The translations under genes were made by a program, and so were the position numbers. A stretch of DNA of 64,000 nt from Desmodus rotundus (Eukaryota > Chordata > Mammalia > Chiroptera > Phyllostomidae): NCBI RefSeq assembly GCF_022682495.2, contig NC_071388.1, positions 29,744,139-29,808,138 on the forward strand, read 5' to 3'. Within the stretch, counting starts at the first letter, position 1. Each line of letters opens with the position of its first letter. The notes below the pieces were generated by a model. That model saw only the letters and a program-made list of their open reading frames with translations. It did no database searches and had not been told where the DNA came from. This document shows, in pieces, positions 1-10,519 of the stretch.

Positions 1-2300
1 TTGTTCAGGGGGCATTTCACTGCACCGAATGCAATTAGTAAGGTTCCTTTCTCAATTAAATTGAGTTATACACATAAACCAATTTTCTTGTATGAAGAAA
101 AAAGGAAGATTATAATTGTGAGTCATGCTGTTCTGCCTGTTTCCTTTCTTAACAGAGAATTAGCTACCTTTCTGGGGACAGCAAGAAGATAACAATGTCA
201 TCAGGAAGAATACCAAAGCACAAAACTTTGGTTGCCTAACAGAACCAGGGAAACGCAGATAAAATCCCTGTGACACAAACCTCATAGTTCCACCTGTCCT
301 TTGGTCACTCAATTTTTTTTTTATCATTAAATACCAAAAGCTTACTAGTTATTTTGGAAACTTTTCTAGTTACCTGGTTTATTAGGCTGTATCATTTTTC
401 TGACCCCAACCTTGTTCTTCCCCACACATGTACCAACAATATGACCCCAAATTATCTGTGATGGCTTGATGACCCCTCTACCCAGTTTTCATTCTGAATG
501 CAACCCAGGCACCAAGGCCTGCTGCCCTGGAATGGAATCAGGGAAATCGTGATGAACTACAAACCCAGTAACTCAGGGCATTCGTCAAGAGTCGCCCTCA
601 TCTCCTAGAGAGTTTCCCATCACACCACTGGCAGAATGGGAGGTTTGGGGAAACATTGTTTTCAAGATGGGCCATTTTTTAATAACTGAAAACTTATCTA
701 AGGCTAGTTAATTTTTCCAAAGACCAAGATCATCTTAGACCTGAAAGCTTAACAGCCAATAAATAAGGATTTTTTTTATGTTAGCATGTACTTTAAAAGG
801 GTCTAATAAGCAAGCACTTTTGGGTGGATTAACATGTTTACCATGAACTTAGAAATCAGAGACCTATGCAAGAAATGTTAAATGAAAATGAATTTAAATA
901 AAAATAATAGTTTTAAACTCTGAAGAGACTTAATTGCAGTATCTTCTCTATTTGGTACCCTTATTCTACATATATACATATATTTTTTAATTTTTTTAAA
1001 GAAAAAACTGGTCATCTATAATCCTGCATATAATATCTTGTGCTTGAGTGCCCTACTAAATAAATACATGTCATTTTCTTCTAGCACAGGCCAGAAAGGA
1101 AACCAGGTACTGACTTTCAAGCTGCACTCGTTCTTTTAGCCACCCCATCTACCCTTACATTAAACTCGGCATCAGGGCACAAACCAGCACTCTACTCACC
1201 CATGTTTTATATTCCGTGTGCAGGCTCCCTTGAGAACTGAGAAAGTTTCTTTAGATGTTAAGGGGCAAGATATCTTTTTAAAATACTCTCCAATTAAGAT
1301 GATGAGTAATAGTAAAAGATACTGGGTTTCGGTTCGGAAGACTTTGTGTCTGTGATCTCTGAGCTTCACCTTATCCACATGATGAACATGGTGAGGATGC
1401 CCCTACGCCTCCCGTTTCAAGGATATCAAATAAAAGTTCTCTGATCTGAGGCCTGGAAAACAGTGGCTTCTGAAGAACCTCCAGAGAGCTTAGGGTCCAG
1501 GGAAGGGGCAGCCTTAGCAACTGCCTTGAGAATGGAATGAGGGAGTGTCAAAGGCTCTACTTTACCCACAGCTTGTACCTAATAAGCCTCTGCATCAGAT
1601 TCAATGTAAAGAAACTCTTCTATAGCTTAAAAAAAGTTTGAAAGGCATGACAGCAGAGCAATATACAATTATTATTAATTCTGTATCAGCTAAAAACATC
1701 AGATTATAAATAGCAATAAGAATATTCAATATATAAACCCTAACTTTCAGGAACCTAAGCCACTTCATATATTTATTTTTGTATTTCTGTGTTATCTCTC
1801 CCACCTATTCTCACATAATCAACTATTACTGTAGATGCTCCCTTGTGAGTATTTTAGGAATGGGAAAATTATGGCATCCATCCAAGATTGGTAACAAAGC
1901 CAGAAATTACAATTTTATTCCTAGTCTTGTTAGCTTCTCTTAAGACTCCAAATCTAAATATGGTTCCAATTACTTAAAATGACTCATTCATACCATTCAG
2001 ATTCATCCCCTTTTGTACTCTTAATGTCATAAAAAGGGATATTGAAAAAACTGTTTGACATCAAATATTTTCTTCATTTTACATCAATATATTTAAACAC
2101 CATTAAAAAATCTTTTGAGTTTCAAATGACTCTAATGAAATGCGGGGCCACAAATTTTTGTCTCTAAACTTTTCCCCGTACCCATAGAAAAAAGAAAAGA
2201 AAAAAAAACAGTTGTCTGCTTGGTACTTAACATCTTCCATTAATGCATCCCAACCCTCCTAAGCCTTATGCTTAATTTTCTACTTCTCTGTTCACTAAGT
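1..2300. other. non-coding DNA, nothing firmly recognised
   Basis: AT-rich sequence with many stops in all frames and no CpG cluster. The only open frames are about 60-70 codons, as expected by chance. I see no convincing splice-bounded exon, RNA gene or clear repeat here. It could be intergenic or intronic. Confidence 0.6.
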
Positions 2301-2309
2301 TATTTTTCT

Positions 2310-2580
2310 ATTCAATGCCCAGTTCAAAGGCCACCTCTACCATGAATATTTCTTCCATCAAAAGTGAGTTTCACCGACTGTATAGATACCATGTGTATGC
2401 ATTACACCTACTTGCTATTATACACTGCCTCCCGTTATTTTTTTTTTGTCTTACTTTTCTTACACAGGTGTTGTTTCCCCAAGTATCTCAAATACTTGAG
2501 GGTAATTCCACCTTTGGTCTTTCAATCCCCAGCGACTAGAAGACCTACACAGTGTACTGCCCACAATAATGTGCGAAGTT
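2310..2580 (+). mobile_element. L2-like LINE fragment
   Basis: The order of short motifs, from a 'ccagttcaaaggccacctct' block followed by a pyrimidine-rich stretch, resembles the L2 3' region that precedes its short 3' end. It is highly diverged, as expected for a repeat older than the placental radiation. Two overlapping open frames here are by-products of the pyrimidine-rich sequence. Confidence 0.4.
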
Positions 2581-2734
2581 TTAAGTATTTAATTTTTTTC
2601 TACTGCTTTGAATTTATGGCACAATCCACCTTATAATTTTTTTAAATGAACATAACACCCTCTTTCCCACTGCAACGTATCTTTTTGTTTTCTTTTTTTC
2701 CAGTACCCTACCAGACTTCGATGAGCTTTCAACA

Positions 2735-2870
2735 AATATACACTGAACACCTCTTTTGTGACAGGTATCAGGTGAAGCACTGAGGAGCAAGGTGGACCAA
2801 AGTACCCATTCCTCACTAAACTTACACTCCAGCAAAGAAATTAGGAAGACGATTAAAAACCAAATAAAAT
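2735..2870 (+). repeat. ancient interspersed repeat ('caacaaatatttattgagc' type)
   Basis: The block 'caacaaatatacactgaaca', then a 'tgtgacaggtatcaggtga' equivalent and 'cttacactccag', follows the order of a very common old mammalian repeat whose core describes 'attgagcacctactatgtgccagg'. I do not assign a library name with confidence. Related copies lie near 5085, 9670, 25120 and 39985. Confidence 0.45.
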
Positions 2871-2999
2871 AATCATGTAAATTATTGTGTTTTGAAGCAA
2901 ATCGAGAACTGAGACACTTTTAAATAATTTCAAATAATTAATTTGTAATACAACTGGCAGATCAGGGCAGACCTCTGTGTAACTTCTAAGATGCTAGAG

Positions 3000-3070
3000 G
3001 GAGCTGTAGGGGTTTAGTTTTGGTTTTGGTCTTGGTTTTTGCTGTTGTTGCTGTTGTAGGTTTGTTTTAT
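3000..3070 (+). repeat. low-complexity GGTTTT/TGTTGC stretch
   Basis: Imperfect repetition of 'ttttggttttggt' followed by 'gctgttgttgctgttg'. It is a short degenerate microsatellite with no coding or regulatory signal that I can support. Confidence 0.5.
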
Positions 3071-3589
3071 TTTCTATTAAACAAATTTTCAGTTTGCATA
3101 GTTTTATCCTGTTTCAACTTGATATGACTTTCTGTTTTGAGACTGCTAGCTCTTGATTTTAAAAAATTGGGGTATTAAAAAAATACATAATTGACCCTAT
3201 ATATCTCAGCACCTCTAATGCTGATTTGGGAAAGAGGGAAAAAGTTCCACAGCTACAGGTTAGTCAGGTGGGGATCTGGCGTCCTTCTCTCTGGCCTTTA
3301 CTTTGGAGGAGTGTACTTCTGCAATGAACTGGGCGCCTGTGGCTGCCACGTAGAAAGAAGGCTAGGAAAGGGGATGCATCATTATTTCTCAGGCACCAAA
3401 TTTTTTCTAAGGCGCAAATGACTTCAAAGAATAAAAGAGATTAGCATTTGAGAAAGGTCGAGTTGTAGAAGGGGTACCATTGCCGAAGGCCCAGTTTCCC
3501 TGACTGAGGTTCACCCTTGGTTTAGGTCGTCATTAGCATCACAAGGTGGGAAGTCTTTTGCTTAAAGAAAAGAAGACTTTCCAACCCCT

Positions 3590-4030
3590 GAGGTCCAGGC
3601 CGCGTCTTGCAGCCCACAGGCCTGGCACTGCGCCGGGTACCTGGCAGGAGCTCAGCAGACACCTCTCCGCCCGGCGACGTCAGCTCCACCCGGAACCCAG
3701 TCTCTTTCCCCACGGTCTCACCCGGCTCCCTGCCCCAGACCCAGCGCGCTGCCCCGCCAGGGGTGGCCCTCCGCCCGCCGCCTCCTGCCCACCTTGAGAC
3801 TCCAGACCTTCGCGCCACCACCGCCGGACTTGCAGCCCTGAGCTTCCGCCTTGGTCTCCTTGGTTACCGCGTTTCTTCCGTACCCATAGCAACCGGAACG
3901 CTGGGTCCCGCCGCCGTCTGGCTGTGAGGGAGCAAAGGAGCCACGCAAGGGTAGGGACGGGGATGGGGAGGGGGGAACGGAGGAAAAGAAAGGGCTGCGA
4001 AGCTCCGCAGGCCCTGGAGGCTTTCTGCTG
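3590..4030. promoter_or_regulatory. CpG island, probable TATA-less promoter and first-exon region
   Basis: By hand count about 35 CpG dinucleotides fall in about 430 bases of roughly two-thirds G+C, giving an observed/expected ratio near 0.75. The rest of the window is strongly CpG-depleted. No TATA box is visible. Candidate sites include an X-box-like element (3880-3893), ETS cores (the 'accggaac' at 3892-3899 and 'cttccg' motifs upstream) and a CRE-like 'cgacgtca' at 3675-3682. Retained CpGs imply an unmethylated germ-line promoter. Transcription could go either way, and no long conserved-looking reading frame starts in it. Overlapping open frames of up to 124 codons on both strands reflect GC-richness, not evident protein. 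Confidence 0.7.
3862..3899. promoter_or_regulatory. X-box-like (RFX) site overlapping an ETS core
   Basis: Positions 3880-3893 read 'gtacccatagcaac', which matches the RFX consensus GTNRCC-N(0-3)-RGYAAC with one mismatch in the left half. A further half-site 'ggttacc' lies at 3862-3868. The right half runs directly into 'accggaac' (3892-3899), an ETS core. X-boxes are typical of promoters of ciliary genes, usually within about 100 bases of the start site. Linking this promoter to cilia is inference only. Confidence 0.5.
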
Positions 4031-4045
4031 GAGTGGGTAACAGTT

Positions 4046-4060
4046 GGCTACCACTTACCG
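4046..4060 (-). other. possible splice donor on the minus strand
   Basis: On the minus strand the sequence reads 'ggctcg|gtaagtgg', a near-consensus 5' splice site just outside the CpG island. Use would require a minus-strand transcript starting to its right. No matching exon or acceptor is recognisable, so it may be chance. Confidence 0.25.
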
Positions 4061-4654
4061 AGCCCTCCTTTGTAATATTTTATCCATCCTCAAAACAGCC
4101 CCATGTATATCTTTGAAAATTAATGCACAGAAAGTTTGAATAACAACCCAAAAGTACAAAGACAGCAAAGGGCAGACCCAAGAAGAAGTAACACAAGGAA
4201 GTTCAGAGCTGTCGTATGTATGCTCTGTTCAAGCGCTCATCAAAGGTCGCAATAGACAAAGTCAAGACGAGGTCACTTGGCAAACTCAGAACGCTTGTTC
4301 TTTAAATCAATATACAAAACAGTCGCCGGTGGAGAACTTATTTTTGGCTTTTTAAATCCGTTGTAATTTTTAACTGCTGTTTTTATATACTGCAAATAGA
4401 ATGTATGGTTGCTTCTGCAGTCGGTGAGTCCAAAAACACAAAACTGTGCTTATCCACACTGACTCTCCCTTGTTACTGAACTAATAATCTCAGCATCTGT
4501 GGTAAAGATACTAAACTTTGCCCCATTGCTTCCCACATTCATGGGCCTGCCAATACTCAAATGAGTAATGTTTTGTTTACTCGTGTAACGTTTTTCCTTG
4601 GCAGGTTTGATCGTATAAGACTATAACCGGATAAGAAAGAACAATGATAGTCTG

Positions 4655-4875
4655 TGGTCATGACTCTGGGCTTCGAAATCACAGTAGACCTGAGTTGGAC
4701 TTCTAAGACCTGCCACATTGTTCCTGCTGTGTGACCTTGAACAAGTTATAAAACCCAGTTTAACTGGTCACATTACCCTTAGTCCATACATGATGTAGTG
4801 TGGAATAGTAAATGAAACAATGTATATTAAGTCTTTAGCACTAAGCCAGGCCCATAATAGGTACTTAATGTATGG
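4655..4875 (+). mobile_element. MIR SINE
   Basis: A diverged MIR in sense: 'gactctgggcttcgaaatc', then the core 'tgctgtgtgaccttgaacaa', then 'tttagcactaagccaggccc' and 'ataataggtacttaatg', in consensus order. It covers most of the tRNA-derived and core parts. This is an old element shared by mammals. Confidence 0.75.
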
Positions 4876-4879
4876 AAAA

Positions 4880-4925
4880 AATGATGGTGGTGGTGTGATG
4901 GTGGTTGTTGTTGTCTTAGTACTCA
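4880..4925 (+). repeat. degenerate (GGT)n/(GTT)n stretch
   Basis: The sequence 'gatggtggtggtgtgatggt' followed by 'ggttgttgttgtc' forms a short imperfect trinucleotide repeat at the end of the MIR, as often grows from MIR 3' tails. Confidence 0.5.
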
Positions 4926-5084
4926 TAGTATTAAAAAAAATCCACTCAGTTCTTCCTTTATATCTAACACAGTGGCCAGTTTTAAATGGATGTGTCATAT
5001 TTGTAGAAGTTTCTGGTTTGGGACTGTGTTTCCCAGATAGATAGCTGTGCTCTTCAAATTACCAGGAAAGGTTTTCATTATGCA

Positions 5085-5400
5085 TCCATCCACTCATTCA
5101 TTCATTTATTCAAAAAATATTTATTGGGAATCCACCAATCCAAGTTCTGAAAATATGGCAATGAAGCAAACTTAGTCTCTCCTTCTGTCAAATGTATATT
5201 TTAATGGAGGCAGAAAGATAATGAATAAACATATAAATCTATGGCAGGTGTTTTAAAAGCAGAGCAAAGAAAAAAATTGTCAACAACACTTCAAATTTAT
5301 GTAAGAAGGTCAGGGAAGTTTCTGACTGCAGACATAGGGAAACACGTGGGCTAGTCCGGGCAAGGAATATTACAGCCTGGGGACAGGAAACAAACGTCAC
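5085..5400 (+). repeat. ancient interspersed repeat ('caacaaatatttattgagc' type)
   Basis: It begins with (CATT)n-like 'cactcattcattcatttatt', then 'aaaaaatatttattgggaat', then equivalents of 'gcaatgaagcaaac' and 'gtatattttaatggaggcag', then an 'agggaagtttctgactgcag' part. The order fits the same old family as at 2735. No coding capacity. Confidence 0.5.
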
Positions 5401-6007
5401 TCCTGACATAATGAGCAATATTTTACATAAAACCTCTGATTACTTCTGTGCAGCACATTTTTTTTTACTTCAGAAAAGAATTCTTAAAAGCATATGCTGG
5501 TATAATAGTAAAATTAAACTCATAAAAATAATGTACAAAATATTCTGGCACTTTTCAAAAGCATTAATGGACATCATCTTGCTTATATTTAGGAAAATAC
5601 CTTAGTTCATGCACAGCTGTGCAAAACAAGTCAAAGCCAGAAAATAATAGTAAGCCCATGCCACATCACATAGCAACATGAAAAACTGTGAAGTGTCTGT
5701 CTTTCAGAACCACACAAAACCAACAACACCTTTAGAGAGACTATATCCTGAAACAGAGTGCATTTAACTAACACAGCAGCAATTCTGCAAATAGTTTACC
5801 ATGTTTATATCGCGAGCACAGGACTCCTGAAAGCTTTTGCAAATTCATGCTTCATTGTGCCGGTGTGAAAACAGGATTTGAATGCAAGTTTTCTGAACTA
5901 GGGCTATTCAATTTAAAGAGAGAAAAGTTACCCACAAGTAAGAAATTGAGGGCACGGATTTATTGAATTTAAAGGGTAGCTTCAAGGTCATACTTAAAAA
6001 GACACAT

Positions 6008-6056
6008 TCTCTCTCTCTCCCTCCCTCTCTCTCTCTCACACACACCCACACTCACA
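6008..6056 (+). repeat. (TC)n/(CA)n microsatellite
   Basis: A pyrimidine run of repeated 'ctctct' and 'ccctccc' passes into 'acacacaccc' repeats. Simple-sequence DNA, likely polymorphic in length. Confidence 0.8.
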
Positions 6057-6324
6057 CTTCCATTAAGCAAGCCCATCTCATTAAGTAACCTCACTTTGTA
6101 CTCAGTAGGCCACTGCCTAGAGGAAAAGTGGGGCAGGCCCCAGGACTTTTCTGGTCAGTTACAGTAATAAAAGTGCTTAGATGAGGAAGAAAAATGTCCA
6201 GTCTCACATAATTGTCAAAGCTTTGCACACGACTTAGTATTAAGGCTTTTGTCCTTTTGCAGTTGCCAGGCATGCTGACTGCAGGCAAACATGAAGTCAA
6301 GGACCTGCTAAGAAAGGCCTATGG

Positions 6325-6655
6325 GTCTTGACTTTTCTTGTCTGACTTAAATTCACTTAGCATGATATTCCCAAGATCCACCCATGTTGTCGCAAATGGC
6401 AGTATTTCATCTTTTCTTAGGGCTGAGCACTATTCCACTGTCTATCTGCAGCACAGCTACTTTATCCAATCCTCTGCTGAAGGACACTTCAGGTGTTTCC
6501 ACGGCTTGGCCACCATGAATAATGCTGCAGTAAACACAGGGATGCACATGACTTTGCAAATAAATGTTTTCAAATTTTGGGGGTAGATCCCCCAGAAGAG
6601 GGGTTGCTGGATCATATGGTAACTCTATTCTTAATTTTTTGAAGAACTTCCATAT
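6325..6655 (-). mobile_element. L1 insertion, inverted 5' segment (ORF2 C-terminus)
   Basis: On the minus strand this encodes the end of the L1 ORF2 protein: the frame 6688-6407 contains 'IELPYDPATPLLG' and 'VHPCVYCSIIHGGQAVETPE', then shifts. The C-terminal codons ('atcatgctaagtgaa' on the minus strand) lie near 6360. It abuts a plus-strand L1 3' UTR (6656-6955) that continues the element from about the same L1 position. This is the hallmark of one insertion whose 5' part was inverted during target-primed reverse transcription (twin priming). Inactive. Confidence 0.85.
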
Positions 6656-6955
6656 ATGAACATGGAATGTTCCATATATGAATTTCATTTATATGTGGGA
6701 ACCAAAACTGAAAGCAATAAATAAACAAACAAGAAAAACAACAAAACTCATAGACACAGACAACAGTTGGGTGGTTACCAGTGGGAAGGAGAGGGGAGGG
6801 TAGAAAAGGGTAAGGGGGTTCAAATATATGGTGACGGAAGATTTGACTTTGGGTGATGTATCATAGAATTGTACACTCGAAACCTTAACTTAAAATTATT
6901 AACATTGATTAATAATTTTATTAACCAATGTAACCCAAATAAATTTAATTGAAAA
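6656..6955 (+). mobile_element. L1 insertion, 3' UTR in sense
   Basis: The plus strand reads 'tttatatgtgggaacc', then a purine-rich stretch ('gtgggaaggagaggggaggg'), then 'ttgactttgggtgatgta' and 'attgtacactcgaaacctta', and ends in an A-rich 'aaataaatttaattgaaaat'. This is the usual order of an L1M-type 3' UTR. A perfect 11-bp inverted repeat (6891-6901 with 6910-6920, 8-nt loop) lies near its end. Together with 6325-6655 it forms one 5'-inverted L1. A 13-bp direct repeat 'ttccatatatgaa' (6648-6660 and 6670-6682) marks the junction. Confidence 0.85.
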
Positions 6956-6959
6956 TGCT

Positions 6960-8865
6960 TATGCTTCTATTTCTCATCATCCATTCTTGCTTCAGTCTTA
7001 TTTATTGCCTATATTAGGGTCACAGAAAAGAATAAGAATTAAAACAGAAGAGCATAACTTGACTGCTATTGATCCTGCCAGGTGTTTAAAGCTGTGGATG
7101 AAAAAGGGGTTCAATGGAAAGTAACCTCGCAGAGTGATCTGACCATAAATTCTGAACAGGGTAGGTCTTATTGTAGCTGGTCATGCCCTAGGCATATAGC
7201 TTTTTAGTCAAAGGCTTCTTTTTGCCTCAAGCAAGCCCTGTTCCTGGTTTCTGTGCATCTAGGTTACCACACCTTTGAAATATCCCCTTTCAGACTCCTC
7301 AAAAGAGCACACAGTCTTAACTGTGTTGTAATCTCATCCCTGCCTTGCTGTCTCCCATCTTCTTGTAATCTTCCTTGCAGTTCCTCCTTCATTCACTTGC
7401 ATAAAAGAAGCTGTAAACTGTCATTTCAGGAAGCATTTTTCTTAGTCCATTGAGATCTTGCTTCCAGATGTACCCTCTGTTTGCCTCAAATACATTTTTA
7501 TAAAAACTCTCCATAAGGTCAGGCATTCTATGTGAACAAATCTGTCTGATCCAAAGAGACCACTGTCTACTGGGGACCTCTTCCGTAAATTCCTTTAGAT
7601 GCCGGTCACACACTCTCCTCAGGTCTTTGCTTACTGAGCTGCTTGGATGCTGGGCATCAAGTGATTATTCTCACTCCTCTCTGCAGGCTCTTGGTTGTCC
7701 TCCTGGACAGCATTTTAAGAAACCCACTGCCTCTTACATTTTTTGCATGTTTCCTGTCTGACCTAGAGAAAATACTCTTGCATGCTTTGCCCTGCCACAC
7801 TGTGGGAGAGCAGGACAGCCAGCTGAGTCGCCTCTCTTTGGCTCATAGATCGGCAACCAGCCAGCCTGACAATTGCACTTCTGACTCCTCAGATGAGAGT
7901 TAAAAACCAGCCCAGTGTCGGCAGCTGCAAGGGCCCATGGGTGTATCTTTCACCGGGCTTCAAATCATAGTCAGGGACAGTTAACCGACATTGTTCAAAG
8001 CCTGGAAATAAGGAATAACTACCTATTTTTCAATGTTCACTCTAAGAGCCCACTCCAAAGTTACCTTATTCTCTAGGAAAATGTACCTTTTTTGTGATTA
8101 TCATTTACTATTCGTAAGACTCTGAAACTTTACAAGTAACAGTCCTTTAGATAAAATAATTCCAGAGCTTAGGGTTTCACTGCCCTGTATTACAATTACC
8201 AGTTTTGTGTTCAACGTAGAAATCACATATCAATACTTTTGGTCAGTGTCCCTATATAGTCAGCCTAGCAAAATTTTTTTGAACCAGCTTTACCTGTCTG
8301 GTTGCTCCTTCCTTAATGAGTTAAATAACCTATGGAACAAGTACATTCTATATTTATAAAATATCATGTTCTTAACTACTGAAATAATAATTATTACTAT
8401 TATCAATTATTTTGTCCAGCAAAAGTACAACTCAAAAGTGAGGGCTAAATGAAGACATTTTTATAAGGAAAAAGTCTAAATGAAGTTGCAAAAAAAAAAA
8501 AAAAACCCTTATAATATTGACTTTGGTTAGAAGAAACACCCTATATAATGTCTTTTTTCTTACTGCAAGTAATTTTCAATAAGATGTTTACCCGGAGATT
8601 GGATAAATCCAAACTTTCCCCAAATTCCTTACAACCCCCCGTAACCCTTTCCTTCCCAGGGGTAACCTCCCCGCGTGGTCCAGTCTGCTCGGGATCTATG
8701 CCTTGTGACTGGCTCAGTAGGGACAGGACCGCTGACCAGGTGCACCCTCACCTCAGGAGCAGGATTTTCATGTTTCTCATTCTAAGCAGTTTCTTCTCAG
8801 TTTACACCACTGCCTCTCCTCCTGCTTGCTGCTCTTTAAATGTTCTTTTTCCAGGATCGTATCTA
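6960..8865. other. non-coding DNA, nothing firmly recognised
   Basis: Mixed AT-rich and moderately GC-rich sequence (for example 7240-7900 and 8600-8830) with short open frames only. A poly(A) run sits at 8490-8505. No tRNA, exon or well-preserved repeat is visible, although very old repeats could be present below my detection. Confidence 0.5.
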
Positions 8866-8871
8866 TGCCCT

Positions 8872-9055
8872 TCTCTCTTTTTTCTTTTTTATTTAATGTA
8901 TTGGGTTGACATTGGTTAATAAAATCATACATATTTTAGGTATACAGTTCTACAATATGTCATCTGTATATTGTATTGTGTGTTCACCACCCCAAGTCAA
9001 GACTCCTTCCATCACCATGTATCCTCCTATACCCTCTTCTTGAAGTTCTTTTTGA
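8872..9055 (-). mobile_element. L1 3' end, antisense, 5'-truncated
   Basis: Its reverse complement reads 'ggtggtgaacacacaataca', 'agaactgtatacctaaaat', 'gattttattaaccaatgtca' and an A-rich tail (poly-T at 8876-8893 on this strand). The same 3' UTR motifs occur in sense at 6830-6950, so both belong to related L1 subfamilies. Only the last ~180 bases were inserted or remain. Confidence 0.75.
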
Positions 9056-9059
9056 TGGT

Positions 9060-9665
9060 ACTGAGCCTTACTCGTTTGAAGGGATGTGGGACACATAGAA
9101 CACCAGCAATTTAATCCCCACTTCACTTCTTGGCTCCTCAAACTCTCTTACAGGCAGAAGTTGGTGGTCAGTTCAGGGCTGCAAAACTAGTTCTCTAGCT
9201 TCTCCTTTTTACAAGTCCTGAAATGCGTCCTTCCTTTGAAATGGAGCATCTACTTCCTTCATGCCTTGGCAGACACTGAATATCACATCCCATTACATAT
9301 GTATGGGATTTTTTAAATTGTCAAGAATAGCTGAGCATTAGAGGCAACATAAAATTACAAAAAGATTTCTCAGAAACCTAAATTAGTATGATGTGAATAT
9401 ATTTAATTGTATCTGAAGGGCTAAACTTAAAAGAAGGAAAAAAAAGAAACTCGTAGTTTGGAGATGACATTGTGCTTTTGTAATATTTTCCAGCATTGTA
9501 ATTTCTGGCTGTCACCCATGACACAGAATTCTTCAGTAAGTAAATTTGCATAACTTAAGGCAATTATTACTGATGTTTCACAAGTGTAGGAAAGTCTTCA
9601 CATTATATGATAAGTTTCTGCTTCCTACAGTGTGAAATTCTTTCTCAGTTGAAAAATAAATACAT
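9060..9665. other. non-coding DNA, nothing recognised
   Basis: AT-rich with a purine-rich patch near 9430-9450. No repeat, RNA gene or exon that I can support. Confidence 0.55.
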
Positions 9666-9669
9666 AGGG

Positions 9670-10510
9670 TTGTTGGATGGGCATAGTTTCATTTACTCAG
9701 GATCCATCCAACACCTGTTCTATCATAGGCTCTGCCCTCAGATGGATAAAAAGGAGAACAAGGATTGCATATCTAGCCTTCAGGAACTCATTGTCTATTG
9801 AGGGAAGAGAGGGTGTACAAAAACAAATTTAATATGTAACATAGCAAGTACAATATGTATTTACAGTTATAGGAGCATGACATGTTTGTGGCATAATCAG
9901 AATTTCTATATGGTTCTATATGTGGCAGGGAGACAAGGATAAAAATTATGCCATGGACACATTTAAAAGCACCTCAAACATTACACTGTTCACAAGAGAA
10001 ACTCCAAAATTGTTTTTAAAACAGAAAATAATCGTCTCAGTATGCTTATAGCAACATCTTTTAAAACTAATTCTGGTGGCAATGTGAAATGAGTAAAAGG
10101 AGAAGATGGAGACAAAGAAACAAGTTTAAAATATCTTGGTCCAAGTTAGAAATGATGAGTCTGGAATAAATCAAAGTAAAGGGCACAGACCAAGTGAAAT
10201 AGATTCCGGGGGTTTCCTCAAACTCCAACAAGACTTGAAGACTGAAGAAATGTGGTTGCTGAGAAACAGGGAACTGTTCACAGACAGTGGGGGCGAGGAG
10301 GTGACACAGAAATGAGTTCAGTTGTAAGTTTTTACCTAAAGATGGCAATAGGAGGTGATACAAATAAAATGTGAGACCTAGTTGTTGGGGAAGTGACAGG
10401 GACTTGTCACGTATATGGGGGTGTCATCAGCATATAGAGAGTAACCAAAGCTAAAGTAAGAATTGAAAATGTCTTCAAAGATCTATGGAGGAGATGGTTC
10501 TGAGAGAGAC
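9670..10510 (+). repeat. ancient interspersed repeat, long diverged copy
   Basis: The start resembles 'caacacctgttctatcatag', followed by 'ccttcaggaactcattgtct', 'gggaagagagggtgtacaa' and much later 'gggggtgtcatcagcatata'. These appear in the order expected for the same old mammalian family seen at 5085, 25120 and 29620. It is heavily diverged and interrupted by unalignable stretches, so limits are approximate. Confidence 0.4.
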
Positions 10511-10519
10511 ATACATCCG

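Noticed and set aside
3522..4054. Overlapping frames of 76-124 codons on both strands in the CpG island.
   Set aside because: GC-rich DNA lacks stops; the translations are low-complexity and rich in Pro, Arg, Gly and Ser, with no domain, and they occur on both strands at once.
7389..7613. 74-codon minus-strand frame with protein-like composition.
   Set aside because: No homologue recognised, no splice sites at its edges that I trust, and its length is within chance expectation.
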